Assembly (NCBI GenBank): GCA_020845495.1
Contig: JADLFM010000062.1
Coordinates: forward strand, 1 to 64,000
Source: Chloroflexota bacterium
GTDB lineage: Bacteria; Chloroflexota; UBA6077; JACCZL01
Direction: 5' to 3'
DNA length: 64,000 nucleotides
This document shows positions 24,439 to 32,646 of the stretch, one piece after another (the stretch's first letter is position 1; every line of letters begins with the position of its first letter). The position numbers were made by a program, and so were the translations under genes. Below the pieces are notes generated by a model that had not been told where the DNA came from, did not search any database, and saw only the letters and a program-made list of their open reading frames with translations.

Positions 24439-24555
24439 CCCAGCACGGCCTAGCCCAGCACGGCCTAGCCCAGCACGGTCTAGCCCAGCACGGTCTAGCC
24501 CAGCACGGTCTGGCCCAGCGCGGTCTAGCCCAGCGCGGTCTAGCCCAGCGCAGCG
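24426..24555. repeat. 15-bp tandem repeat, eight copies plus a partial, starting inside secG
   Basis: The unit CAGCACGGTCTAGCC repeats eight times (24426-24545) with a partial ninth copy. Variants are C for T at position 9, G for A at 5 and one G for A in the TAG. The first copy holds the secG stop codon. Because 15 is a multiple of three, nearly every copy has TAG in the secG frame. It has no spacers and no CRISPR character. Confidence 0.95.
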
Positions 24556-24657
24556 TCGCCGCCCGCTCGCCGGCGAACGTCCTGGCACGTGGCCCGGCCG
24601 CCTCATAACGGCCGCACGACGCACGGCTCTCAGGGCCGGCGCGTGCAGGCAGTGGCG

Positions 24658-26346
24658 ATGTGGCCGTCTCGGCGACATCGGCGCTGGCTACCGCTCGCCG
24701 TCACCCTGGCGGTGTTGCTCGCGGCCTGCCTCGTCGGCGCCGGGCTCGTGGTCGTGGCTGGCACACCCCCCGTCCCCCGCACTGAGTACGTCGAGGCGGT
24801 GGCCGGCGACCCGCCACTCCTGAACCCGCTGCTCGCGCGCTTCACCTCGTCGGGCCAGGACGTCACCCCCCTGGTCTTTTCGGGGCTGATCCGCGCCGAC
24901 CCGGCCGGGAACCTCGAGCCGGACCTGGCCGACACCTGGGAGGTTGATGAGGCCGGTACGACCTATACCGTTCACCTCCGCGACGGGCTGCGTTGGCACG
25001 ACGGGGAGCCGCTGACAGCCGATGACGTGGCCTTCACGGTTCGCCTCGCACAAGACCCCGCGGGAGCGGACAGCCAGGATCTCGCCGACCTCTGGCAAGG
25101 CATCGAAGTCGAAGTCCTCGATGCACACACGCTTCACTTCCGCTTGCCGACCCCGCTAGCGTCGTTCGCCGAACACCTGACGCTCGGGATCCTGCCGCGG
25201 CACCTGCTCGACGGGGTCAGCGCCGATGCCCTGCCACTCCATCCGTTCAATCGGCACCCGATTGGAAGCGGCCCGTTCCGGGTTGCATCCTCCGAGCCGG
25301 AGCGTCTGGTACTCGAGCGGTTCCCAGGGTACCACGGTCCAGCGCCTACCCTCGAGCGTATCGAGCTACAGATGTTCCGTGAGCGGAAGGATGCCATGGC
25401 CGCGTTGCTGAGCGGCCGCGTCGATGGACTGGCGAACCTCAGCGCCGACGAAGCGGCCCGCGCAGCCGCTGCCGGCCTCGTCGTCTACGCGCTCCCAGAG
25501 CGCTCGAAGGTGGCGATGCTCTGGCTGAACGTGCAGTCGTCGAAGCTTCAGGACGCGGCCGTCCGGCGGGCGCTCGCGCTGGCTATCGACCGTGAAGCGC
25601 TGATCCACGATGCGCTGTCAGGGCAGGGCGAGCCAGCCTACGGGCTGATCCCGGTGCAATCGTGGGCCTTCTCGCACGTGACCGCGCTGGCGCGCCACGA
25701 TCCGGGCGCCTCCACCGCCCTCCTCGACCAGGCCGGCTGGACGTTGGGGGCCGATGGCATCCGCCAGCGGGACGGCGAGCCACTCCGCTTCACGCTGCTG
25801 ACCGCCGGCCTGCCGGATCGTGCAGCCATCTCACGCCAACTGGTGGACGAGCTGGCCAAAGTTGGCGTGGCGGTCGACGTCCAGGAGGTTCCGGCTGACG
25901 AGTTGACGGACGAGTACCTCACGCCGCGCCGCTATGAGGCAGCGCTCGTCGGCCAATGGACGCCGGGCAACGACCCGGACGTCTATCCCCAGTGGCACTC
26001 ATCCCAGATCGGCCGGGCCGGTGGGAACTACGCCGGATTCACCGATCACGACGTGGATCGGTGGCTCGAAGTAGGGCGGCAGGTGCGTGACCCCGACGCG
26101 CGTCGCAATGCGTACCAGCACTTTCAGGCACGCTGGGCCGAACAGCAGCCAGCCATCATGCTCTATCACCCGTTGACCGCGTTTGCCGTGGCGCGCGACG
26201 TCTGGGGTGTCTCGGCCGATCCGTTGCCGGATTCATCCTGGCGCCTGCGCGGCGCCACGTCCTGGCACCGCGTCACAACGCCTTCACCCATGCAGGAGGC
26301 CCGCGCAGCCATCGTCGAGTGGATCTCGAAGTGCCTGGGGCGGTGA
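24658..26346 (+). CDS. ABC transporter substrate-binding protein, peptide family 5
   Basis: The 562-residue exported protein has an N-terminal hydrophobic segment with a possible lipobox (LLAAC) embedded in a longer helix, so it may be a lipoprotein or membrane-anchored. The family 5 (DppA/OppA-like) fold is shown by LNPLLARFTSSGQDVTPLVFSGL, LRDGLRWHDGEPLTADDVAFTV, PIGSGPFRV, VAMLWLNVQSSKLQDAAVRRALALAID and TDHDVDRWL. It probably binds peptides or a similar solute. No permease or ATPase gene is adjacent, so it would need a partner elsewhere. ATG at 24658 is chosen; a GTG at 24643 is possible. It is convergent with the retropepsin gene. Confidence 0.85.
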   Translation: MWPSRRHRRWLPLAVTLAVLLAACLVGAGLVVVAGTPPVPRTEYVEAVAGDPPLLNPLLARFTSSGQDVTPLVFSGLIRADPAGNLEPDLADTWEVDEAGTTYTVHLRDGLRWHDGEPLTADDVAFTVRLAQDPAGADSQDLADLWQGIEVEVLDAHTLHFRLPTPLASFAEHLTLGILPRHLLDGVSADALPLHPFNRHPIGSGPFRVASSEPERLVLERFPGYHGPAPTLERIELQMFRERKDAMAALLSGRVDGLANLSADEAARAAAAGLVVYALPERSKVAMLWLNVQSSKLQDAAVRRALALAIDREALIHDALSGQGEPAYGLIPVQSWAFSHVTALARHDPGASTALLDQAGWTLGADGIRQRDGEPLRFTLLTAGLPDRAAISRQLVDELAKVGVAVDVQEVPADELTDEYLTPRRYEAALVGQWTPGNDPDVYPQWHSSQIGRAGGNYAGFTDHDVDRWLEVGRQVRDPDARRNAYQHFQARWAEQQPAIMLYHPLTAFAVARDVWGVSADPLPDSSWRLRGATSWHRVTTPSPMQEARAAIVEWISKCLGR

Positions 26347-26422
26347 TCCGCGGAGGCGAGGACGGCTGCCACTCGCAGTCCCTCGCGCGAGCGCCAGGCG
26401 TCGCAGCGCCCCACTGTCTCGG

Positions 26423-27028
26423 TCACGGAGTCGGTGAGCCGTTGGGGGTGGGAGTCGGCGCAGCGCCCTGGCGCGGACTGAGGGTGAGGACGCCGTGCTC
26501 GTAATCGATCGCGATGACCCCAAAACCGCTCAGGACGTCGGACCCGATCAGGCCTTGAGGCCCCTGGCCCTCCTGGGGTTGGGCGAGATCGATCGTCGTG
26601 ATCGTTCGCGGCGGCAGCTTCACGTCGCCCATCCGCCAGGTGGAGACTTCGACATTATTTGCCGGAGTCGAGCCTGCAATCCCGGTGGCTTCACCGGCCG
26701 GTCCTTCGATCTTGAGCCCAAGTTGGCCTATGAGGTGACTATCGACGACCGAGCGCGACGCGCCGGTATCCAGAGCGAAGGCGAACGGACCTTGCTCGTT
26801 GATGAAGACGGGGACGAGTGCCAGGGTCGCGCCCTCGGGCCCCTGGACGATGAGCAACGGTACTTGTTGCTGCCCCGTGGCAGCCCCGGTGCCCGACTGG
26901 CCCAGCGGCTGAACGCTGACGCCATCCCTGCCGACGTGCACCCCGATGCAGCCGGTGAGAGCCATCGCCAGGCTAGCAAGCAGGAGTACCAGGACTGGCC
27001 ATCTCGAACTGCGCGATACCTCGCCCAT
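26423..27028 (-). CDS. retropepsin-like aspartic protease lipoprotein
   Basis: The 201-residue protein has a signal peptide with lipobox ALTGC (Cys near residue 26) and a single retropepsin-type domain. The active-site loop is FALDTGASRSVVD (DTGA) and the strand-helix GLIGSDVLSGF matches the second conserved segment of Aspartyl_protease_2 proteins. Such enzymes act as homodimers, since each chain has one DTG. The chain ends in a Thr/Pro-rich tail. GGGAGG lies 8 bases before the ATG at 27028; an upstream open frame to 27232 has no support. It would act on the outer face of the membrane; the substrate is unknown. Confidence 0.8.
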   Translation of the reverse strand: MGEVSRSSRWPVLVLLLASLAMALTGCIGVHVGRDGVSVQPLGQSGTGAATGQQQVPLLIVQGPEGATLALVPVFINEQGPFAFALDTGASRSVVDSHLIGQLGLKIEGPAGEATGIAGSTPANNVEVSTWRMGDVKLPPRTITTIDLAQPQEGQGPQGLIGSDVLSGFGVIAIDYEHGVLTLSPRQGAAPTPTPNGSPTP

Positions 27029-27422
27029 CCGGCGTGCCTCCCAGGTGAGTCCGCAGCCAACTCTCACAACCACGATTGGCGGGCCGGGGCCAAAGCTGGG
27101 GCATCGTCCTGCTGCTGTCTTGCAGGGGGCGGAGCAGCGCCCGCGGTCCGGTGGTCGCCTCAGCACAAAACGTGTCGGCGTCCCGCCGAGGCCCTGCAAT
27201 ATGCGGTCCACCGGATGCAGTGGTCCGCGCAAGTCCTCAGGTCGAGGTGCGGGCGAGGAGGTGGCTGGTCCGTACGAACTCAGGGCGAGACGGACTCAGG
27301 CAAGCAGGCACACGGATTCCGGGTGGCAGAGGCTGCTAGATCGAGGGGTGTCCTGAGACAGACGGCCGCTACCCAGGCCCGGAATCCGACGTATCCACCC
27401 ACAGACGGATGACGACGTCGCG
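27029..27422. other. intergenic region, nothing recognised
   Basis: About 390 bases between two minus-strand genes. I see no gene, hairpin or promoter of good quality. It should hold the promoter of the retropepsin-like gene. Confidence 0.4.
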
Positions 27423-27623
27423 CTAGCTGGCCAGTGCCAGGGAGCGCCGTTCGGCGACGGGCGTCGGCCGGGCGAACTCGCCCTCAGCCTCGCCCATCGG
27501 CGCATGTTCGAGACGGCCGCGCTCGGCCAGCCAGCGCATGAAGCCGAGGCGAGCAAGGTTCGGCTCGCGCGGCTCTTCGACGAACATCTGCAAACTGGTG
27601 TCGTACCGTCCTACCGGCTTCAT
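27423..27623 (-). CDS. small hypothetical protein (66 aa)
   Basis: The 66-residue protein, starting MKPVGRYDTSLQMFVEEP, is soluble, acidic in the middle and Arg-rich, with an amphipathic helix LARLGFMRWLAERGRLEH. GGGAGGGAG directly before the ATG at 27623 is one of the best ribosome binding sites in the window and argues for a real gene. The frame stays open upstream without such support. I do not recognise the family. It lies 269 bases downstream of the histidine kinase gene on the same strand. Confidence 0.6.
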   Translation of the reverse strand: MKPVGRYDTSLQMFVEEPREPNLARLGFMRWLAERGRLEHAPMGEAEGEFARPTPVAERRSLALAS

Positions 27624-27892
27624 GGCTCCCTCCCTGCAAGCGCCGCGGACCGTCCAGTCGGCCGGTCCCGCGATGTTGGGTCCATCCGCATCCCTGCGGC
27701 TACCACAATCATCGACCGTTTCGGCGCGCTCAACAGTCACAACGCAAACACAGTCGCTGTCGAGATGCGAACGGATCAGGCGCGCGTCAGGTTTCGGGGA
27801 TGACGCTGCGGGATGACAGTCTCGCGCCGCCGGGCGTTGCGTGGCCGCCTCGTGGGCCGCGGTCGACGAGCCGGACCAGACGGCACCGGTGG

Positions 27893-29545
27893 TCAGGCCG
27901 GAGCCAGCGGGTGGCGAGATGCGGCGGACTTGGGTGTCGACGCGGCTCCGGCGGTCGGCAAGGTGAACGAGAAGCGACTGCCTTCGCCTGGCACGCTGTC
28001 GGCGGTGGCCATGCCGCCCATCGCCTCCACCAGCTCGCGAACGATCGCGAGGCCCAGCCCGGCCCCGCCGCTCTCACGGTCGCGGCCGTCGTCGCCACGG
28101 TAGAAGCGGTCGAAGATCCGAGCGAGCCGCTCCGGCGGAATGCCGATTCCAGTGTCTTCGATCACCACCCGCACCGCCGTGCCAGCCCGCTCCGCCCGCA
28201 GTGACACCAGCCCGCCTTCCGGCGTGTAGCGCAGGGCGTTCCGCACGAGATTGCCAAGGACCTGAATCACCCGTTCGCGGTCGGCGCTGACAGGCGGAAG
28301 GTCAGGCTCACTGGCGACCACCAGGGAGATCTGTCCCTCGCGGCGGGCCAGCGGTCGAAAACTGGCCGCCACCTCGTCCAGGACATCGCCGATCTGAAAC
28401 GACGCGACGGTCAGCGGGAGTCCCCCACTCTCGGCCGTCGAAAGCAGGAAGAGCTCGTCGACGAGTCGGCTCAGGCGTTCCGTCTCGCGCGTCAGCACGG
28501 CGAGCGACTCACGCCGCCGGAACCCGCTGGCGGCATCGCCGAGCAGCAGCAGCGAGTCAGCATGACCGCGTATCGAGGCGAGCGGCGTGCGTAACTCGTG
28601 GGAGACATTGGCGATGAGCTCTCGGCGGGCGGCCAACGCCTGTTCGGCGTGCCGTCGCTGCGCGTCGAGTTCCGCTACGGTCGCCGACAGCCGCTCGGCC
28701 ATCACGTTGAACCGGCCCGCCAACTGCCCGACCTCATCGTCCGCGCCCACATCGACACGGCGGCTCAAATCGCCAGCCGCCAGCGCTTCGGTCGCCCGCC
28801 CCAGGCGTTCGAGGCGGCTGGTAAGCCTTCGCGACAACAAGTACGCGACGAGCGAAGCGGAGGCGAGCGCAAAGACGAAGGAGGCCGTCAGCACGACCAT
28901 CGATGCGGCCCCAAGGATGGTGATGCCGCGCACTACTCGCTGCGCGGGGTTCAGCGCTGGCGCCTGATCCTTGGCGATGACCACGATGGCGACGAGCGCC
29001 CCGGAGTCGGACAGGATCGGGGCCGCTCCCAGCGCCGATGGTGCGCTGCCGTCGCGTAAGATGGTCAGACTGGCCGGGTCACGCTCCCCGGCGTGGACAG
29101 CCGCGACGAGGCGCTGCCAGTCTGTCCGCTCAGGCGGAGAGAAGCCGGCACCCGTCGGGTCCGACGAAGCGAGCACTGCTCCGCCGGGCGCGAGCAGCAC
29201 GACGTAGTCGAGGTGACGAAGCGACGGCCCGAAGGAATCGAAGCGCGCGGCGGGCTCGGCCGAGAACACTCCTGGCCCAACTTGCACGCGCAGGTTGCCC
29301 TCGACGAGCGCATGCAGGGTGGCGTTGAGCGCCACTGCCGGCGCGCCGTGCGTCACCATCCCTTCGATACCCCGGCCGGCGATTCGTGCGGCCTGGGCCG
29401 GCTCACGGTTCGGGCCGCTCTGAACCGCGACCCAACTGCCGACCAGCAGGACGAACGCGCCGATCATGCTCACCAGCGTCACCGCGATGGCGACCAGGTG
29501 GGACAACGTCAACTGCCAACGCAGGCGCGATGGACCGTGCGTCAC
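27893..29545 (-). CDS. membrane sensor histidine kinase
   Basis: The 550-residue kinase has a transmembrane helix at about 17-39, an extracytoplasmic sensor region (40-205), a second helix (208-237), HAMP (238-290), HisKA with the phospho-acceptor His316 in ANVSHELRTPL, and an HATPase domain with NLVRNALRYTPEGG (N box), EDTGIGIP (G1) and GAGLGLAIV (G2). It pairs with the response regulator upstream, whose stop overlaps the GTG start by 4 nt (GTGA). The sensor domain looks like a PAS/Cache-type double helix plus sheet, so an extracellular ligand is likely but unknown. Confidence 0.93.
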   Translation of the reverse strand: MTHGPSRLRWQLTLSHLVAIAVTLVSMIGAFVLLVGSWVAVQSGPNREPAQAARIAGRGIEGMVTHGAPAVALNATLHALVEGNLRVQVGPGVFSAEPAARFDSFGPSLRHLDYVVLLAPGGAVLASSDPTGAGFSPPERTDWQRLVAAVHAGERDPASLTILRDGSAPSALGAAPILSDSGALVAIVVIAKDQAPALNPAQRVVRGITILGAASMVVLTASFVFALASASLVAYLLSRRLTSRLERLGRATEALAAGDLSRRVDVGADDEVGQLAGRFNVMAERLSATVAELDAQRRHAEQALAARRELIANVSHELRTPLASIRGHADSLLLLGDAASGFRRRESLAVLTRETERLSRLVDELFLLSTAESGGLPLTVASFQIGDVLDEVAASFRPLARREGQISLVVASEPDLPPVSADRERVIQVLGNLVRNALRYTPEGGLVSLRAERAGTAVRVVIEDTGIGIPPERLARIFDRFYRGDDGRDRESGGAGLGLAIVRELVEAMGGMATADSVPGEGSRFSFTLPTAGAASTPKSAASRHPLAPA

Positions 29546-30246
29546 GTGCTGGTCCGTTCCCGCGCCGCGAAGCGATAGCCGATGCCCCACACCGTCTCGA
29601 TCCGGTCACCCATGACTCCAAGCTTCTTGCGCAGCCGCAGGATGTGGGTGTCGACGGTCCGATCGAAGCCGCCGTAGTCGAGCCCCCAGACCCGCTCCAG
29701 CAGATAGTCACGGCCAAACGCCCGGCCAGGGTTCCGCACTAGCAGCGTCAAGAGGTCGAACTCCTTGGGCGTCAGGTCGAGCGGCGCGTTAGCGAGCGTC
29801 GCGGCGTGCTGGCCGGGATCGACGCGGAGCAGGCCTGCTTCAAGGACGGGCGGAGGACTCTCACCAGCCGCAGCTTCTCGGAAGAGTTCGACACGTCGGA
29901 GCATCGCTCGAACCCGAGCCATCAGTTCGCGGATGCTGAACGGCTTGGTCAAGTAATCGTCAGCACCGACCTCGAGCCCAAGCACTCGGTCGACCTCCTC
30001 GGAGCGGGCCGTGAGCATCAGGATCGGCACGATGCTGTCGCGCCGCACCCGCCGCGCCACCTCGAGCCCGTCGAGCTTTGGCAACATCCAATCAAGGACG
30101 AGCAGATCCGGCCGCTCGGTCTGCACGGCCAGAACGGCCGCCGCCCCGTCGAAGACCTGGACGACGCGGTGCCCCTCATCTTCCAGATGGCGGCGGAGCA
30201 GCCCGTTCAAATCCTGCTCGTCCTCGGCCACCACAATCGTCGCCAT
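29542..30246 (-). CDS. OmpR/PhoB-family response regulator
   Basis: The 234-residue regulator has a receiver domain with the acidic pocket AEDE, phospho-acceptor Asp52 in LLVLDWMLPKLDG, the Thr of LMLTAR and Lys of LTKPFS. A winged-helix DNA-binding domain follows (LTPKEFDLLTLLVRNPG, and the wing VDTHILRLRKKLG). GGGGCGAGGACGGC supports the ATG at 30246. It is coupled to the kinase gene downstream. Two arrays of TCACC-like direct repeats with 11-bp phasing lie in the divergent region upstream and are the natural candidates for its binding sites. Confidence 0.94.
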   Translation of the reverse strand: MATIVVAEDEQDLNGLLRRHLEDEGHRVVQVFDGAAAVLAVQTERPDLLVLDWMLPKLDGLEVARRVRRDSIVPILMLTARSEEVDRVLGLEVGADDYLTKPFSIRELMARVRAMLRRVELFREAAAGESPPPVLEAGLLRVDPGQHAATLANAPLDLTPKEFDLLTLLVRNPGRAFGRDYLLERVWGLDYGGFDRTVDTHILRLRKKLGVMGDRIETVWGIGYRFAARERTST

Positions 30247-30346
30247 GCCGTCCTCGCCCCTTGATCTTCGCGCACACGAGCCCTGGAAATTCTGCTCGTT
30301 GGCCACTGTTAGCCGACTGCTTCCCCCTGATAGTAGTAACAGGCCG

Positions 30347-30384
30347 TCACCGTCACATCGCCAACATGTCACCAATGTGTGAAC
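30347..30384. promoter_or_regulatory. direct-repeat array 1, OmpR-family type
   Basis: TCACC (30347), TCGCC (30358), TCACC (30369) and the weaker TGAAC (30380) recur with exact 11-base spacing. One-turn-phased direct repeats are the signature of OmpR/PhoB-family binding. The array is about 100 bases upstream of the response regulator start, consistent with autoregulation. Confidence 0.5.
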
Positions 30385-30438
30385 GCCTGCCAGCCCGTCC
30401 GCGGGCGTCGCACGAGATGCGGAGCACGTCCAGCCAGT

Positions 30439-30465
30439 TCACCAAATCGTCACAGCTTCGTCGAA
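30439..30465. promoter_or_regulatory. direct-repeat array 2 upstream of the DUF5666-like gene
   Basis: TCACC (30439), TCACA (30450) and TCGAA (30461) repeat every 11 bases, the same phase as array 1. The last unit falls where the -35 of a promoter with -10 GATATT (30484-30489) should be. That is the layout of an activator-dependent promoter for the gene at 30546. Confidence 0.5.
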
Positions 30466-30545
30466 CGGGTGTGACGAGCGGCCGATATTGTCCTCTCTGA
30501 CGGCGGCGGGACACGAGCCTGCCGCGACAGTCGTGGAGACTCACG

Positions 30546-31109
30546 ATGAGTCGGACGCGATTCGCACTTACCGTGGCCGGCACCTCACTCGCTGTGGCGA
30601 TCGGCCTCGGCATCGTCGCGATACTTGCGGCGCCAGCCGCGCTGGCCAGCGCCGTCTTTGGCGACCCGTTCGGTGGTCCCTTTGGGGGTGGCTTCGCCGA
30701 CCACATTCCGCCTGAGCTTCAGGGGCTGAAGGATCTTCCTCCAGCCGAGCGGTTCGCGCATTTCACGGGCGCGCAGATCAGCCTGAAGGACAAGGACAAC
30801 AAACCGTTCGTCATCTCGATCGTACCGGGCACACTGACGAGTGTCAGTCCAAACAGCGTAGCACTGGCGGCAAACGACGGTTCGAGCAAGACCTTCGCGC
30901 TCACCAGCACGACACTGATTCGCAAGCGTCCAGAGGGCAACACTCCGCCTCAGCAGGGTCAGACAGTGCTCACCCCTGGCGACCGGGTGGTCGTAATCGT
31001 CAGGGACGGCGAGCCGGCGGCGCGTGCGGTCGTGAGCGGAGGCAAGACAGGGTTTGGCGGTCCTGGCGGTCGCGGGCCGTGGGCCGGCCCGTGGGGACAG
31101 GGTCGGTAG
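30546..31109 (+). CDS. secreted DUF5666-like protein
   Basis: The 187-residue protein has a signal peptide (residues 7-35, ending in APAALASA), a Gly/Phe-rich spacer, and a beta-rich domain of about 90 residues: GTLTSVSPNSVALAANDGSS, FALTSTTLIRKR, LTPGDRVVVIV. This pattern matches DUF5666-type extracytoplasmic beta modules. The C-terminus is a Gly/Pro/Trp-rich tail (GGPGGRGPWAGPWG). GTGGAG precedes the ATG. It is divergent from the two-component operon with two phased-repeat sites between them, so it is a probable target gene of that system. Confidence 0.7.
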   Translation: MSRTRFALTVAGTSLAVAIGLGIVAILAAPAALASAVFGDPFGGPFGGGFADHIPPELQGLKDLPPAERFAHFTGAQISLKDKDNKPFVISIVPGTLTSVSPNSVALAANDGSSKTFALTSTTLIRKRPEGNTPPQQGQTVLTPGDRVVVIVRDGEPAARAVVSGGKTGFGGPGGRGPWAGPWGQGR

Positions 31110-31137
31110 CGGGCAGTATCCCCACTCACTCCGACCT

Positions 31138-31205
31138 CACAAACCCCCATCCCAGACCCCTCACCCTCGGCCGCTCTCCTGAGGCCCAGGGTGAGGGGGC
31201 GCTCC
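31138..31205. repeat. CCCTCACCCT inverted repeat (dispersed family member)
   Basis: CCCTCACCCT (31158-31167) and AGGGTGAGGG (31188-31197) form a perfect 10-bp inverted repeat with a 20-nt loop in the gap after the DUF5666-like gene. Its core is shared with copies at 43950-43993, 62091-62145 and 62192-62247. Confidence 0.55.
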
Positions 31206-31239
31206 GCTGGGAGCGAGGGGCGAGATCGGAGCGGAGATC

Positions 31240-31268
31240 ACCACAAATGCGGCCGCTGGCCCTACAAT
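31240..31268 (+). promoter_or_regulatory. promoter candidate for the UgtP-like gene, leaderless
   Basis: TACAAT (31263-31268) lies exactly 6 bases before the GTG start at 31275. A weak -35 (ACCACA) lies 17 bases upstream. Transcription would begin at the start codon. Confidence 0.35.
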
Positions 31269-31274
31269 GGCCTC

Positions 31275-32405
31275 GTGCGCATACAGATCCTGTCGTCGCG
31301 CGTCGGCGGCGGCCATCAGAGTGTCGCTCAGGCGTTGCGGGAGGGGCTCGCTGGCCTCGACGAGCCAGCCCCTGAGGTATGGCTCGACGACCTGTACCTG
31401 CAACTCGCGCGCTTTCCCGCCTCGCGCTTCCCCTGGATGTATGCCACCTTGACCCGACGCTTTCCCCGCGCCTGGCGGTGGGTGTTCGACGTGACCAACC
31501 GCCCGCCGAGCGGCCCCCGCCTCAACTGGATCGGCGACGTCGTGGGCGGGCCAGCGCTCACCCGGCTGCTGGCGGCACGCCGGCCGGATGCCGTTATCAC
31601 GGTCCTGCCGGGGACCACCGGCTTCGTCGCTCGCTCGGTGATGCGGAGCGGGATCCGGGCGCGAGCAGAGGTCGTCGTCACCGACTGGGCTGACGTGCAC
31701 CTCGGTTGGGCATCGACGTTCGAGGCCCACTACACGGTACCAACGGACGCCGCCACCAGCACGTTTCTCTCGATTGGCATCCCACCGGACCACGTGACCG
31801 TGTCCGGCTTCCTCCTCCGCGAGCAGTTCGTACGGGCACGGCCTGGGCCGGAGGCTCGGCGTGCGGCCCGCGAGCGCCTCGGGCTGACGGCGGACGCGTT
31901 CGTGGTCCTGGTGATGGTTGGCGCCGAGGGCTCGCCGTCAATGCTCGCCTACCTGCGCACCCTTGCAGCAACCTCGCTTGGCGCCGACATCCTGGTGGTG
32001 TGCGGACGCCTGCGCCGCTTTCAGCGCCGAGTCGAACGGCTCGACAGCCCGAATCGACTTCAGGCGCTCGGGTTCGTCGACCACGTGGCCGACCTGATGT
32101 TGGCGGCCGACGTGCTCGTTACCAAAGCTGGCGGGGTTACCCTGGCCGAGGCGTTTGCGTGCGGTGTGCCTGTCATCGTGTTCGATCCCTTGCCTGGACA
32201 GGAAGAAGGCAACGTCCGCTACGTGACCTCGCACGGGGCCGCGATGCTTGCCGACTCACCCAGCCACCTGGCCGCACTCACCGCCGAGTTGGCGGCTGCT
32301 CCGGCGCGTCGTCTCGCTCTGGCCGAAGCCGGTCGGGCGCTGTCACGACCCGAAGCCACCGTCGAGACGGCGCGGGCGATCGCCGCGCGAGCTAGCAGTC
32401 GGTAG
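31275..32405 (+). CDS. GT28-type glycolipid glycosyltransferase (MGDG synthase/UgtP-like)
   Basis: The 376-residue protein begins VRIQILSSRVGGGHQSVAQAL, the acceptor-side motif of MGDG synthase/UgtP enzymes. The donor domain contains VMVGAEGS and KAGGVTLAEAFACGVPVIVFDPLPGQEEGN, the UDP-sugar motif of family GT28. Such enzymes add glucose or galactose to diacylglycerol at the inner membrane face. The GTG at 31275 is chosen because the conserved N-terminus starts there; a -10 box sits 6 bases upstream, suggesting a leaderless message. The gene is part of this window's strong glycolipid and envelope content. Confidence 0.85.
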   Translation: MRIQILSSRVGGGHQSVAQALREGLAGLDEPAPEVWLDDLYLQLARFPASRFPWMYATLTRRFPRAWRWVFDVTNRPPSGPRLNWIGDVVGGPALTRLLAARRPDAVITVLPGTTGFVARSVMRSGIRARAEVVVTDWADVHLGWASTFEAHYTVPTDAATSTFLSIGIPPDHVTVSGFLLREQFVRARPGPEARRAARERLGLTADAFVVLVMVGAEGSPSMLAYLRTLAATSLGADILVVCGRLRRFQRRVERLDSPNRLQALGFVDHVADLMLAADVLVTKAGGVTLAEAFACGVPVIVFDPLPGQEEGNVRYVTSHGAAMLADSPSHLAALTAELAAAPARRLALAEAGRALSRPEATVETARAIAARASSR

Positions 32406-32525
32406 TCGTAGCCTCCTCGACCATGCCAGGGGAGCGGCCCGATCTACTCTCCCGTCCCGAGGGTCCGTCGCGTACGTCCGATGAATTCGGTTGAGACTGC
32501 TCACACGTAGATGAGGGCACTGGCG

Positions 32526-32539
32526 GGTCATGCATGACC
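32526..32539. promoter_or_regulatory. perfect 14-bp palindrome upstream of doxX-like gene
   Basis: GGTCATGCATGACC is a perfect palindrome 107 bases before the DoxX start. It could be an operator, but no promoter with good spacing is visible next to it. Confidence 0.3.
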
Positions 32540-32646
32540 GGTCCGTGACTGACCGACTTCGCGTATCGCGTGGCGGCTGCGCTCGCTGCCCGGCTCGAGA
32601 CGGGACCAGGCGACGCGCAGGCTCGACCATCGTTCGGAGGTACGAC

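Noticed and set aside
24426..24555. CRISPR-like array
   Set aside because: Units are contiguous with no spacers and no cas genes are nearby. The same applies to 47679-47774.
24111..24608. Open frame through the 15-bp repeat giving repeated QHGLA
   Set aside because: It overlaps secG in another frame and depends on the repeat; no ribosome binding site or family.
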